This document shows positions 63,559 through 64,000 of a stretch of 64,000 nucleotides of DNA, piece by piece. Source of the stretch: DASUPK01 sp963763955 (GTDB taxonomy: Bacteria; Actinomycetota; Thermoleophilia; Solirubrobacterales; 70-9); contig CAVXQP010000010.1 in NCBI GenBank assembly GCA_963763955.1, positions 124,001 to 188,000 on the forward strand, written 5' to 3'. The position numbers and the translations under genes were made by a program. Each line of letters opens with the position of its first letter. Position 1 is the stretch's first letter. Under the pieces are notes generated by a model. That model had not been told where the DNA came from, searched no databases, and was given only the letters and a program-made list of their open reading frames with translations.

Positions 63559-63825
63559 GTGGAGGACGAGACCTTTCCAGACATCGGCTCGATGAGCGAC
63601 GAAGAGCTCAAGGAGCTGATCGACAGCCTCACCGCCGAGGAGCAGGAGGTGTCATACCGGCGCCGGATCCTGCACGGGCAGATCGACATCCTGAGGGCCG
63701 AGCTGGTCAACCGCCTGCGTGAGGGTCGCCCCGAGGGCGGCACACTGATCAAGGGCGACGACGTCCAGCGGCTCAGTGAGATCCTCGCCGGCCGTTCCGA
63801 GCCCCCGACCAAGCCCCCGACCTAG
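63559..63825 (+). CDS. RsiG-like putative c-di-GMP-responsive anti-sigma protein
   Basis: 88 residues from GTG 63559 with CCGGAGGA upstream. A helical hairpin (SDEELKELIDSLTAEEQEVSYRR and LHGQIDILRAELVNRLREG). The segment E-QEV-S-YR-R-RIL-H-GQI-D matches the RsiG c-di-GMP motif E-x3-S-x2-R-x3-Q-x3-D except His for Gln. In Streptomyces RsiG holds WhiG when bound to c-di-GMP; single-motif forms are known from early actinobacteria. Function inferred. Confidence 0.68.
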   Translation: MEDETFPDIGSMSDEELKELIDSLTAEEQEVSYRRRILHGQIDILRAELVNRLREGRPEGGTLIKGDDVQRLSEILAGRSEPPTKPPT

Positions 63826-63838
63826 AGGGCGGTACAAG

Positions 63839-64000
63839 GTGGCGATCCACTGCCCCGAGTGCGGGTTCGTCAACGCCGAGGGGGCCAACTACTGCCAGAA
63901 GTGCGGCGCGTACCTCTCCCGCCCCGACGGGAAGGACGAGCCGACGACGATGACCTACACGGTCGACGAGTCGGGAGAGATGCATCAGGTCGACATCGAC
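63839..64000 (+). CDS. zinc-ribbon protein, partial (likely FHA-domain protein)
   Basis: 54 codons from GTG 63839 run off the window. HCPECGFVNAEGANYCQKCGAYL is a zinc ribbon with two CxxC pairs, followed by an acidic linker (TYTVDESGEMHQVDID). In actinobacteria such a start often precedes an FHA domain, but that part is not in view. Confidence 0.65.
   Translation, partial: MAIHCPECGFVNAEGANYCQKCGAYLSRPDGKDEPTTMTYTVDESGEMHQVDID

Overview
The window is about 68-70% GC with dense, mostly intact coding. The 16S-23S-5S operon, DnaE2/ImuB/DUF6504 cassette, short-form HisG with HisZ, single-motif RsiG-like protein, archaeal-type ProS and secreted proteins of the 'RPSAGVVIGFIALCVALGG' type all point to a deep-branching actinobacterium, most likely class Thermoleophilia (Solirubrobacterales-like). 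That placement is inference from gene content; no alignment was run.

Layout. 1-8.5 kb: branched-chain amino acid block (leuC end, leuD, a Tam-like methyltransferase wedged between leuD and leuB, leuB, ilvE, cimA), then a DegT aminotransferase, argH and a 3-methyladenine glycosylase. 8.5-11.5 kb: a class A penicillin-binding protein, reverse strand. 11.6-12.9 kb: tyrS behind a short leader ORF. 12.9-18.3 kb: rRNA operon with promoter, leader hairpins, boxA-like sites and complementary processing stems. 18.3-29.6 kb: mixed genes, including the SOS-type mutasome imuB-DUF6504-dnaE2 behind a LexA box, a dehydrogenase, hydrolases and two small-RNA-like units. 29.6-37.8 kb: murA and the histidine cluster hisZ-G-D-B-H-A-(DoxX)-F, without hisC or hisIE. 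37.8-45.2 kb: beta-propeller protein, cca, then a division/envelope run (pgeF, yggS, sepF, proC, yggT, lspA, rluA-type). 45.3-54 kb: rpsB-tsf-pyrH-frr-uppS-cdsA, a cyclase, and dxr-rseP. 54-64 kb: osmC, fadD, a polysaccharide deacetylase, secreted proteins with Lys/Cys-rich tails, ispG, an anti-sigma-type ATPase, proS, a phospholipid synthase, an RsiG-like protein and the start of a zinc-ribbon protein.

The most unusual signal is a dispersed hairpin repeat (GCGAGGG-Y-GC...GC-R-A-CCCGTYT, 30-62 nt). There are eight copies in the window: in the 16S-23S spacer, in the osmC/fadD divergent region, and inside or at the edge of mpg, dnaE2 (one copy nested in another), imuB (two places) and lspA. Two copies are identical over 30 nt, the arms covary, some copies are tolerated in frame, and one appears to shift the imuB reading frame. 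Other points: many start codons lie 6-7 nt after a TANNNT box (leaderless transcripts), MurA has Asp in place of the catalytic Cys, and a family of secreted proteins shares a KKCKK-type C-terminal tail.
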